A stretch of DNA of 42,176 bases from assembly GCF_006265175.1 (NCBI RefSeq), contig NZ_VDCQ01000081.1, positions 1 to 42,176 of the forward strand, given 5' to 3'. The notes beneath the pieces are model-generated. The model searched no databases and was not told the origin of the DNA. It saw only the letters and a program-made list of their open reading frames with translations. The DNA comes from Paenibacillus hemerocallicola. GTDB lineage: Bacteria > Bacillota > Bacilli > Paenibacillales > NBRC-103111. Made by a program: the position numbers and the translations under genes. Shown here piece after piece: positions 23,431 to 30,842 of this stretch. Numbering within the stretch: the stretch's first letter is position 1; each line of letters begins with the position of its first letter.

Positions 23431-25125
23431 ATGGACAAACGCGATTATGCGAACGGATGGGCGAAAGATCCGCGTACCCGGTACTATATCGATCCGCGGA
23501 AAATCGTCTGGGCAACCGAAGGGGCAAACGCGGGAGTGGAGCGTGCCGAGGCGCTGCTCGAAGGACGGGACGGTCAAGCGACATTGGCCGGGGAAGGCGG
23601 ATGCGTGCTGCGCAGCGCGGGAGGAGAAAGCGCCGGACTGCTGCTCGATTTCGGAACGGAACTGCACGGAGGAATCCAGCTCTGCGTCTGGTTCGAGAAA
23701 AGCAGGAAGAAAACGGTACGGATGCGGGTGCGATTCGGCGAATCCGCCATGGAGGCGATGAACGAGCTCGGGGGAGAGCGGAATGCCGGCAACGATCACG
23801 CCGTCCGCGACCAGATCGTGGAGGCATGCAGCTTTCTCGGGATGACCGAGATAGGCAATTCCGGGTTCCGCTTCGTACGAATCGACCTGCTCGAGCAGGA
23901 ATGCGAGGTGGAGCTGAAAAGCGTCCGAGCCGTTTGCCTGCTGCGGGATATCGAGTACAAGGGGCGGTTTCGCTGCAGCGATCCGCTGCTGGAGCGGATC
24001 TGGCAAACGGGCGCTTACACGGTCCACTTGAATATGCAGGAGTATTTGTGGGACGGCATCAAGCGGGACCGGCTCGTCTGGATCGGGGACATGCATCCCG
24101 AGGTCGCCGCGCTGGGAGCGGTATTTGGCCACAACGAGGTGGTGCCGAAAAGCCTGGACCTCATTCGCGACAATACGCCGCTGCCGGGCTGGATGAACTC
24201 CATTCCGAGCTACTCCGTATGGTGGATTCTCATTCACCGGGATTGGTATTGGGTTCATAAGGATATGGCATATTTGCGCGGGCAGCGTACTTATTTGCTC
24301 GAGCTGCTCGCGATGCTGGCGGCCGGCATAGGGGACGATGGCCGGTTCGACGATCCGAAGCCGTTTCTGGATTGGCCTACCTCGTCAAACGATGCCGGCG
24401 TACGCGCCGGCGTCCACGCGCTGCTCGTCTCCGCCATGGCCGCGGGGGCCGAGTTATGCGGGGCGCTGGAGGAAGCGGAGGCTGCGGAGCGGTGCCGCGC
24501 CGCGGAGCGGAAGCTGCGAAGGCATGTTCCGGATCACGGGAACAGCAAGCAAGCCGCCGCCCTGATGGCGCTCGCCGGGTTGCTCGATCCGGAAGCGGCC
24601 AACCGCGATGTGCTGGCCATAGACGGCCCCCGGAACATTTCCACCTTCCTCGGCTATTACGTTCTGAAAGCCCGGGGGGAGGCGGGGGATATCCTCGGCA
24701 GCTTGGACTGCATCCGCGAATATTGGGGAGGGATGCTGAAGCTCGGCGCCACGACGTTCTGGGAAGACTTCGATATCGACTGGATGGACAACGCGGCCCG
24801 GATCGACGAATTGACGCCTCCGGGGAAAACAGACGTTCACGGGCAATACGGCCAATACTGCTATAAGGGCTACCGCCACAGCTTGTGCCACGGCTGGGCG
24901 GCCGGCCCTACCGCATGGCTGTCGGAATATGTGCTCGGCATCCGGATCAAGGAAGCGGGGGGCGCCTTAATCGAGGTGAAGCCCCGGCTCGGCGATTTGG
25001 ATTGGGCGGAAGGAAGCCTTCCGACCCCGTACGGGACGGTGAGCGTTCGGCATGACCGGCGGAGCGACGGCACCGTCGACTCGAAGATCGACGCGCCGCC
25101 GGGCGTGGTCGTGCTGAGAGGCTGA
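23431..25125 (+). CDS. GH78-like alpha-L-rhamnosidase family protein
   Basis: 564 residues, cytoplasmic (no signal peptide). A beta-rich N-terminal part (~1-175) precedes a six-hairpin (alpha/alpha)6 barrel and a short C-terminal beta domain (GALIEVKPRLGDLDWAEGSLPTPYG). The barrel carries DGIKRDRLVWIGDMHPE (208-224), the counterpart of the GH78 RDERLGWTGD segment, and the late SLCHGWAAGPTAWL. The Glu that acts as general acid in characterised GH78 enzymes is missing from the first segment (RDRL instead of RDERL). This matches a divergent subgroup, so substrate and mechanism should be held open. The GGGGGAGGAAGG ribosome site precedes ATG 23431; an open frame continuing far upstream is antisense to AraC2. 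Probably controlled by AraC2. Confidence 0.85.
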   Translation: MDKRDYANGWAKDPRTRYYIDPRKIVWATEGANAGVERAEALLEGRDGQATLAGEGGCVLRSAGGESAGLLLDFGTELHGGIQLCVWFEKSRKKTVRMRVRFGESAMEAMNELGGERNAGNDHAVRDQIVEACSFLGMTEIGNSGFRFVRIDLLEQECEVELKSVRAVCLLRDIEYKGRFRCSDPLLERIWQTGAYTVHLNMQEYLWDGIKRDRLVWIGDMHPEVAALGAVFGHNEVVPKSLDLIRDNTPLPGWMNSIPSYSVWWILIHRDWYWVHKDMAYLRGQRTYLLELLAMLAAGIGDDGRFDDPKPFLDWPTSSNDAGVRAGVHALLVSAMAAGAELCGALEEAEAAERCRAAERKLRRHVPDHGNSKQAAALMALAGLLDPEAANRDVLAIDGPRNISTFLGYYVLKARGEAGDILGSLDCIREYWGGMLKLGATTFWEDFDIDWMDNAARIDELTPPGKTDVHGQYGQYCYKGYRHSLCHGWAAGPTAWLSEYVLGIRIKEAGGALIEVKPRLGDLDWAEGSLPTPYGTVSVRHDRRSDGTVDSKIDAPPGVVVLRG

Positions 25126-25320
25126 GCCGCCGACCGATGGCCTACAGCGTCGAGGGGCTGCTTCGATAGCGCGCGGGCTGCAGCTTTGTGAACCAAGTAA
25201 GGGACCCTTTAAGCAAGAACTTAATTCATCCCAAATACACCGTTCCGGCTACCTTTGTTATCGGACTCTGCTTGTGAGAAAATAGAGCTGTATCTATTTG
25301 CGCAAGGAGATGGGGCCGTC

Positions 25321-26469
25321 TTGAAAGTCCGTACGATGCTGGTTATTGTTGGTATTCTTCTCCTTTATGCGGCTCTCACGGCATACATCGGCTGGAACGG
25401 CTTCGCGTTCTGGAACGCGGCGATTACGGGAGGGGCGGACTGGGCGTATTGGCTTCTGTACGGGCTGCTTGCCTATTCCTTCCTGGTAGCGATGCTGCTG
25501 CGCCGTGCGCTTCCGTACAGGCTGTACACCGGGTTGAAGCTGATCGGCTCCTACGGGATGGCCGTGCTCATGTATTTGCTGCTGGCGCTTCCGGTCGCCG
25601 ACTTGCTGTTCGTCCTGCTTCGATGGGGAGGCGTGGATGCGTCTGCGGCCGTGCGAGGCATCGGTTGGACAGTGCTGCTCCTTCTCGTCGCGATTCTTAT
25701 CCGCGGCTCGTGGAACGCTTCGAACCCGATCGTGCGCCGCTACGAGATCCGGATCGGGAAATCGCCCGGGTCGCGCAAGGAGCTGCGCATCGCGGTCGCC
25801 TCCGATCTGCATCTCGGCACGATTGTCGGGAAGAGACATCTGGGGCGGCTCGTGGAGCGCATCGGCGGCATGGAGCCCGACCTCGTGCTGCTGCCCGGGG
25901 ATGTGCTGGACGACAGCATCGAGCCGTTCGTACGCGAGAAGATGGACGATGTGCTGCGCGGTCTGCAAGCTCCGCTCGGCGTCTATGCATCGCTCGGCAA
26001 TCACGAATACATCGGCGGGCATATCGGCGAATATGTCGAACGGATGAAGGCCATCGGCATCGAAGTGCTCGTCGACCGGGTCGTCAAGGTGGACGATGCC
26101 TTCTACGTGGCCGGCCGCAAGGATGCGGCGGTTGAGCGGCTGGCGGGCGAGGGGAGACTCGGCGTGGCCGAGCTGCTCGCGGACGCGGACAAGTCGCTGC
26201 CGATCGTGCTGCTCGACCACCAGCCGCGCCAGCTCGGCGCCGCGGCGGAGGCGGGCGTCGACCTGATGCTGTCCGGGCATACGCACCGGGGGCAAATGAT
26301 GCCGAACCACCTCATCACCCGACGGTTGTTCGAGCTCGATTGGGGCTACTTGCGCAAAGGCGCGATGCACGCCATCGTCTCGTCCGGCTTCGGCACATGG
26401 GGCCCGCCGCTGCGTATCGGCAGCCGTTCGGAGCTGCTGGAGGTCCGGGTTTCGTTCGGGCCGGAGTAG
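25321..26469 (+). CDS. Membrane-anchored metallophosphoesterase
   Basis: About 382 residues. Three to four N-terminal hydrophobic helices (to ~residue 130) precede a calcineurin-like phosphoesterase domain with all metal motifs: SDLHLG (161-166), GDVLDD, GNHEY (226-230) and GHTHRGQ. This resembles the YaeI/YkuE-type group, some of which act on lipid-linked phosphates. The start is probably TTG 25321 after AAGGAG; ATG 25336 is an alternative. A near-perfect terminator follows. Confidence 0.88.
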   Translation: MKVRTMLVIVGILLLYAALTAYIGWNGFAFWNAAITGGADWAYWLLYGLLAYSFLVAMLLRRALPYRLYTGLKLIGSYGMAVLMYLLLALPVADLLFVLLRWGGVDASAAVRGIGWTVLLLLVAILIRGSWNASNPIVRRYEIRIGKSPGSRKELRIAVASDLHLGTIVGKRHLGRLVERIGGMEPDLVLLPGDVLDDSIEPFVREKMDDVLRGLQAPLGVYASLGNHEYIGGHIGEYVERMKAIGIEVLVDRVVKVDDAFYVAGRKDAAVERLAGEGRLGVAELLADADKSLPIVLLDHQPRQLGAAAEAGVDLMLSGHTHRGQMMPNHLITRRLFELDWGYLRKGAMHAIVSSGFGTWGPPLRIGSRSELLEVRVSFGPE

Positions 26470-27380
26470 GAACGGAGCGTTAGGAACGTCGGAACTAAGA
26501 ACGACGGCATGATATTCATTACAATAATAAGCCACAAGGACCCGCAACATGCGGGTCCTTGTGGTTTTGAAAAGGAGCGTTCGGATAACGCAGGTTTGGA
26601 CCGCAGGAAAACGGAAGCGGATCGGGATGACGGAGCTTCGTCACACCGATTCGTTTCTTTTTTGCACCATCCGTTGGGGAATCGTTTAAATTTGTTCAAA
26701 TGAGGCTGGCACGCTTCGCGTAGCTGGAGGGCGTGCGAGGTTTCCGGCTGCAACGGGCATTACCTGTAAAACCTGAAGCTATTTTAAGCGGGAGCGTTTG
26801 GCTGGGGAGGTTAACTGGAAAACATGCGTCTATTTTCGGCGATTTCCCCTCCTTTTGGGCTTTGGCGAAGATTTACATGCAGGTTTTCCCGTTATTTCGG
26901 CGTGTTTGGGTGTTTTTCCGGAATTACCTTCCTGTTTTCCTGTTAGACTGCCGGGGGCGGTGTGGAGGGGCGGGCAGGATAGGCTGAATTGCCTTGGTGA
27001 TACGAATTTACGAGCTATCGCCCGATCGCCGAAGAGGCTCCGTGTCAAGCCTAGCTATTGAGCGCCATGCAGAAAGTTCGTATTTGCAACATGAATAGCT
27101 AGCTGCGATATACATTCTTTTCAGCTTCGAAGTGGCATAGTCCTTTTTTGGATGAATCAAGGGTAGATCATCCGGCGTATTTCTGCTGGGTGCTGAAGGG
27201 CGGCCGCCCTTCAATGTTAATCATCTATTCGATAATGTCCAGTATCTTTATTAAACTGGGAGAAGAGTTATGGAAGGAGGTAGTAATACACTGCCATCTA
27301 TCGGAAAATGAAAGGAAACTAAGGGTGGATTGGTAAAGCCTCAAGGATTCGATTAAATAAGCATTTCGAGGTTGAAATAT
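26470..27380. other. Gene-poor region with imperfect repeats
   Basis: 911 bp with no convincing gene. 26730-26950 contains related segments ending TATTTTCGGCG (26831) and TTATTTCGGCG (26891), 60 bp apart, plus several CCTG..AAAAC motifs, suggesting a degenerate non-coding repeat. A perfect 20-bp palindrome (TGAAGGGCGGCCGCCCTTCA, 27194-27213) follows. GC content drops visibly after about 27220. Confidence 0.5.
26532..26568 (+). terminator. Terminator of the metallophosphoesterase gene
   Basis: A perfect 14-bp stem (26532-26545 with 26551-26564), 5-nt loop, then TTTT, 63 nt after the stop. Confidence 0.9.
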
Positions 27381-27719
27381 ATGAAAATAACAGTCGAGTA
27401 CGGAGAAAATATCATAGTAGCCGTTGTTCATCCCGGGAAGTTCGGCTGGTATGTTACTGAAAAGGACTACTGGTATTTAGATTTACCTATGCTCGAAAAC
27501 GAGGCAGTACAGGCAGGAAGTAAAGTCTTCAATTTAGGAAATTACTCTAGCAGATTCGACATATCTCGGTTGGATGAAAGTACGGCAAGTAACTTTCTAG
27601 CCCAAATTGCTGATTTAAAAGCGGATGTCCACGAATTAAGAGAAAAGTTCTTTATGGATTTGGACACCGGTAGTGATAAGAGAGACGATCTTGAGCTATA
27701 TGCCATCGCTATATGTTAA
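27381..27719 (+). CDS. Small low-GC hypothetical protein, possibly an orphan immunity protein
   Basis: 112 residues from ATG 27381 (MKITVEYGENIIVAVVHPG). It is acidic, with a beta-rich N-terminal half and a helical C-terminal part (FLAQIADLKADVHELREKF), and no signal or membrane segment. I do not recognise the family. Its low GC relative to the flanks, its small acidic character, and its position upstream of decayed gene fragments and an Rhs remnant fit a displaced immunity gene of a polymorphic toxin locus; this is inference. The ribosome site is weak (GAGG). Confidence 0.5.
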   Translation: MKITVEYGENIIVAVVHPGKFGWYVTEKDYWYLDLPMLENEAVQAGSKVFNLGNYSSRFDISRLDESTASNFLAQIADLKADVHELREKFFMDLDTGSDKRDDLELYAIAIC

Positions 27720-27728
27720 TTTCGATAA

Positions 27729-27984
27729 ACGACTCTTTTATTCACTTTTCCTAAGCCTGTGTCATTTGAGAAATATGTACCGAATGGTTGGAAAGGTGAG
27801 TATAAGGATTTTTTAGAGAGCGTCCCACAATGTGATGAAAATGAAGAATGATATTGATCAGAATTGTATTAATTATGATGAACTTCCTCTCGAAAAAGAA
27901 TATGTAGTCGAAGAAAATATAAAACATTTACTTGGAATGAAGTACTCTACACCAGGTCGGTTTGGTGAAATAGTGCCATGCTGA
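27729..27984 (+). pseudogene. Decayed low-GC gene fragments
   Basis: Two overlapping frames read like broken pieces of one acidic protein. Frame 1 (27729-27852) encodes FPKPVSFEKYVPNGWKGEY and continues to a stop after DENEE. Frame 2 (27841-27984) encodes a 47-residue acidic peptide beginning MKNDIDQNC. Neither has a good ribosome site. They look like remnants of an immunity-type gene, but no family is identified. Confidence 0.4.
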
Positions 27985-28069
27985 CCTATTTTCATAAGGT
28001 AGTAATTCCCATCGAAGTTCGATGTGGTTACGGAAGCAGCCACTAATCAGGGTGTGGAAGATAGTTCAA

Positions 28070-28393
28070 CTACTTCCCCCGAATCCGCTCAATAAACCCC
28101 AAAACGTACTCCTTATCTTCAGGGCTCAAGCTGCGAATCGCTTGAATAAGCTTGCGGTCCGACTCGTTTAGTTCCGGAATATGCATGAGCTCGGAAGCGC
28201 CGGTCAGATAATCGGTTGTGACACCGAACAGTTGAGCCAGCCTCACCAAAGTTTCGGTATCCGGATCGCGTATTCCATACTCCCAGTTTGCATACGTGCT
28301 GCTGCGTTTGAGGCCAAGTTTTTGCGCGACATAAATTTGAGACCAATCCCGGTCTTCCCTCAGCATTCTCAGGCGTTCAGAAAGTATGGACAC
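28070..28393 (-). CDS. XRE family (Cro/CI-type) transcriptional regulator
   Basis: 107 residues. The N-terminal helix-turn-helix (LRMLREDRDWSQIYVAQKLGLKRSSTYANWEYGIRDPDTETLVRLAQLFGVTTDYLTG) is the standard XRE domain seen in SinR, ImmR and phage repressors. The C-terminal tail (ESDRKLIQAIRSLSPEDKEYVLGFIERIRGK) is a short helical extension. It is divergent from a small orphan gene, with three CAC..GTG palindromic boxes in the intergenic region that are likely operators. Such pairs are common at the immunity region of prophages and conjugative elements, but no integrase is seen here. Confidence 0.9.
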   Translation of the reverse strand: MSILSERLRMLREDRDWSQIYVAQKLGLKRSSTYANWEYGIRDPDTETLVRLAQLFGVTTDYLTGASELMHIPELNESDRKLIQAIRSLSPEDKEYVLGFIERIRGK

Positions 28394-28454
28394 AGATCCT
28401 CACCTCACATTCAAAGCTATTGTAGCAGGTAAAAAATGATGTTCTAATTCTTTC

Positions 28455-28516
28455 CACAAAAAGTGTTGTTTACACGTATATTTTGTGATACTCTTTGGAT
28501 TAATACACGTTTTGTG
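28455..28516. promoter_or_regulatory. Three CAC..GTG operator-like boxes between XRE gene and small orphan gene
   Basis: CAC-AAAAA-GTG (28455-28465), CAC-N9-GTG (28473-28487) and CAC-GTTTT-GTG (28506-28516, extended to TACAC-N5-GTGTA). They flank and overlap a candidate promoter TTGTTT-17-TACTCT (28466-28494) for the plus-strand gene. Confidence 0.55.
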
Positions 28517-28613
28517 TAATATTGGATTTTCGCTACTTGAGTCACAATTTTCTTGCATCGGATTGCCGCACAGAATCAGTAAGAAACGGAGTAACACCAG
28601 GGAGGTATTTGTT

Positions 28614-28811
28614 ATGAAAATAAAGTGGATATTGCCGGATCATATTACCCGAGACATGGATGTACCCAGCATCAGCCAGCTTTTATTCGCGCTTGAGGTA
28701 GTGGATTGTGTGACAGTAGAAGCTCTCTCATATAAGGTCGCTAGGAAAGAATTCATTTTGGATAAAGAGCAGACTTATCTGGCTATTACGTTACAGTCTC
28801 AACACGATTAA
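28614..28811 (+). CDS. Small hypothetical protein divergent from the XRE gene
   Basis: 65 residues (MKIKWILPDHITRDMDVPSI...). No membrane segment; mixed alpha/beta. GGGAGG is 8 nt before ATG 28614, and a regulated-looking promoter precedes it, so expression is likely. Family not recognised. Its position next to an XRE repressor suggests the early gene of a mobile element or a regulator partner. Confidence 0.65.
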   Translation: MKIKWILPDHITRDMDVPSISQLLFALEVVDCVTVEALSYKVARKEFILDKEQTYLAITLQSQHD

Positions 28812-28822
28812 CAGGAGCGACC

Positions 28823-29028
28823 ATGTCCATATACTTGGGATACCTGTTGAATGGGTCATTGTGCTGGTAACCGTTAACTTTGTGTACTGCATCTGGCTGG
28901 AAATTCGATTTCGCCGGAGGCTGCGCGATGGCCTTATCGGTGAAAGCAAGTACTGCAGGCGCCAGCTAGCAGAGTTTCAGCGGATGAGAGAACGGATGCA
29001 AGTTAAGGAAGATCGAAAAAGGCCGTGA
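28823..29028 (+). pseudogene. Frameshifted small membrane protein gene
   Basis: ATG 28823 has a strong AGGAG site but its frame ends after 15 codons at 28870. A frame offset by one base then encodes ILGIPVEWVIVLVTVNFVYC, a clear membrane helix, followed by a basic helical tail (EIRFRRRLRDGL..., RQLAEFQRMRERM) to a stop at 29028. A single-base indel near 28831 would restore one ~68-residue protein. GTG 28861 could alternatively start a 55-residue version. It follows the previous gene by 11 nt. Confidence 0.5.
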
Positions 29029-29388
29029 CAGGTTCCGGTAACATCCAGACCGTTACCGATTCGTCGGACTTTACGACATTGTACGGCTATGACAGGTCCG
29101 GCAACCGTCAGTCGCAGCAGGAGACGTATACGTCGGCGCAGCCGAGCGGGTATGTGGACCCGGAACCGAGACGGAGCTTGCGTATTCGGTCAAAAAAAGC
29201 GAATATGTCTACAACGCGTCGAACCAACTGCAGAAGCTGATCGAGATGATGGCGGACGACACGGGCCGCCGAGTCAGAATGGCAACTTGGTTTTCCCCGC
29301 GCGAGTAAATTATGATGAGATAGCGACTAGCTTGCCAAGTTCGGGTTATGATGTGGGCTTCGAAGAGTATGGTAGTTCGAAAACTTGA
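29025..29388 (+). pseudogene. Remnant of an Rhs/YD-repeat (WapA-like) protein gene
   Basis: Frame one (29025-~29160) encodes an Rhs repeat: DFTTLYGYDRSGNRQSQQETY. After a small deletion, homology resumes in another frame (29171-29266): TELAYSVKKSEYVYNASNQL, then QKLIEMMADDTG. The sequence then switches again to a tail (NLVFPARVNYDEIATSLPSS and YDVGFEEYG) ending at a stop at 29388. Rhs/WapA proteins are long surface proteins that deliver C-terminal toxins; this is a short broken internal piece fused to an unrelated 3' fragment. It cannot be functional. Confidence 0.8.
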
Positions 29389-29393
29389 TTAAT

Positions 29394-29489
29394 CAAGCCC
29401 AAAAGCTGTGAAAATCAGGAACAAAGGCGACCGCTGGCGCTTCTCCGGCCCCTTCTCTCCCTCCGCTTTCGTTTTTCACCACGTTTCTA
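29394..29489. repeat. Half copy of a dispersed intergenic repeat
   Basis: 29410-29489 is closely similar, base for base with only a handful of differences, to the reverse complement of 34535-34616, including the shared runs CGCTGGCGCTTCTCCG and TCTCCCTCCGCTTTCGT. Weaker similarity reaches 29394. Only one arm is present here. Confidence 0.8.
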
Positions 29490-29497
29490 TAAACAGT

Positions 29498-29537
29498 CAA
29501 GCCACTCCGCAGGAAGTCGCGGGGTGGCTTGTTTTTT
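29498..29537 (+). terminator. Orphan terminator after the Rhs remnant
   Basis: CAAGCCACTCCGC (29498-29510) pairs with GCGGGGTGGCTTG (29519-29531), one G-U pair, followed by a run of T. No intact gene precedes it; it probably belonged to the lost toxin/immunity unit. Confidence 0.85.
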
Positions 29538-29663
29538 TCAAGTATGCACAGACAGCATCTCCACGTCCGGTGTCGCGGTCCACAGATTCGGTCGTAGCGT
29601 GCTGCGACCGCGAGGCGCTACAGCCACGGATTTGCGAAGCGATATATGGCCATTTTACCTCAA

Positions 29664-30551
29664 TCACAACTGATAGCTGGTTTCCCGCATCCGACGGTAC
29701 GCTTGCGGGGTCACAGCGGTCATTTTACGGAACAATTGGCAGAAGTACGAGGGATTATCGTAGCCGACCAGTGCGCCGACCTCATGAATAGGGAGCGGAC
29801 TTGTCTGCAGCAGCCAGCACGCCTGACGAATGCGCCTGGCAATTAAATATTCGTTGATCGTGCTTCCGGTATACTGCTTGAACAAATGGGAGATGTGGTA
29901 TTTGGACAAATGCAGGTCCGCCGCCAGCCGTTCAAGCTGAAACGCTTCGGCATAATGCTCCTCGATCCATTGCAGGATGCTCTGCGCATGATGGTTGCGA
30001 GCGTCCTGCGGCTGATCGATCCGCTCGTTGCCCCAATGCATGCGAATGTAATCGAACAACTGCATCGTCAGCAGCATGGCCGGTTCGAAGCATTCCTCGC
30101 CCGCGCTCTCCGCCAGTTCGGGAAAACGGGGCTTATAGTAGGCAAGCAGATGGTCGAGCATACGCTCATTCTCAGGCAGGTACAGGAGCTGTGAGGTAAG
30201 CGCGCTTTTCCACAAGTAGCGGAAAAACTGCTGCAGCTCCGGCATGGCGAGCAGATACGAATCGAACAAGGTGGGCTCAAAGGTGACAACCGAGCGAATA
30301 TAGGGGAATTGCGGCGAAACGTCCTCCATTTGCACCCGGTGCAATTGAAAAGGTTGAAAAATGAGCAGCGTCCCTGGCCGAATCGGATGCCGCTGCTGGT
30401 TGACGATGACCTGCCCCCGACCCGAATGAACATATAAGATCTCCATTCCCTGGTGGGCGTGGTAGTAGTATCCAAAAGGCTTTGCGCGTTTCATCAGCAG
30501 GTCGACGACAAACGGCGTTTTTCCGACTCCCATGTCCTGTATGAACTTCAA
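29664..30551 (-). CDS. AraC family transcriptional regulator (AraC3)
   Basis: 295 residues from TTG 30551, chosen because GGAGG (30559-30563) is exactly 7 nt upstream; a longer open frame extends to 30710 without a ribosome site. The N-terminal cupin (HAHQGMEILYVHSGRGQVIVNQQRHPIRPGTLLIFQPFQLH) is a typical sugar-sensor domain. The C-terminal double helix-turn-helix is FQLERLAADLHLSKYHISHLFKQYTGSTINEYL and IHEVGALVGYDNPSYFCQLFRKMTAVTPQAYR. It is divergent from the beta-helix/SBP2 genes and is their likely regulator. Confidence 0.92.
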   Translation of the reverse strand: MKFIQDMGVGKTPFVVDLLMKRAKPFGYYYHAHQGMEILYVHSGRGQVIVNQQRHPIRPGTLLIFQPFQLHRVQMEDVSPQFPYIRSVVTFEPTLFDSYLLAMPELQQFFRYLWKSALTSQLLYLPENERMLDHLLAYYKPRFPELAESAGEECFEPAMLLTMQLFDYIRMHWGNERIDQPQDARNHHAQSILQWIEEHYAEAFQLERLAADLHLSKYHISHLFKQYTGSTINEYLIARRIRQACWLLQTSPLPIHEVGALVGYDNPSYFCQLFRKMTAVTPQAYRRMRETSYQL

Positions 30552-30842
30552 TGTGTCGCCTCCGTTCGTATCCGCGATTTGACCACAATCGCAATCTAGC
30601 AACATTTTAGCACAACGCATCAGTAATGGCCCACTATGAGTTCTTGCTATAATGAGTTTGACGACGATGCCAGATATGTCGCCGACATCGGTGGGAGACG
30701 GACGCCGCATGATGAGGGGGCGCGCTCCAATGGGCGTGTGCCCGAGAAGCGGAATGAGGCATGGGAATCGCAGGCTGAGCTGCTGGAGTCTTTATCGGAA
30801 GCGTTTTCAATATGAGGCCGGATGCCAGAGGAGGAAGAAATC

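Noticed and set aside
25294-26550. Minus-strand 418-residue open frame over the metallophosphoesterase
   Set aside because: Antisense shadow; the plus strand encodes all phosphoesterase motifs.
26509-26987. Small plus-strand open frames (64 and 84 residues) after the metallophosphoesterase
   Set aside because: The first overlaps the terminator hairpin and the second covers repeat sequence. Neither has a start signal or a sensible composition.
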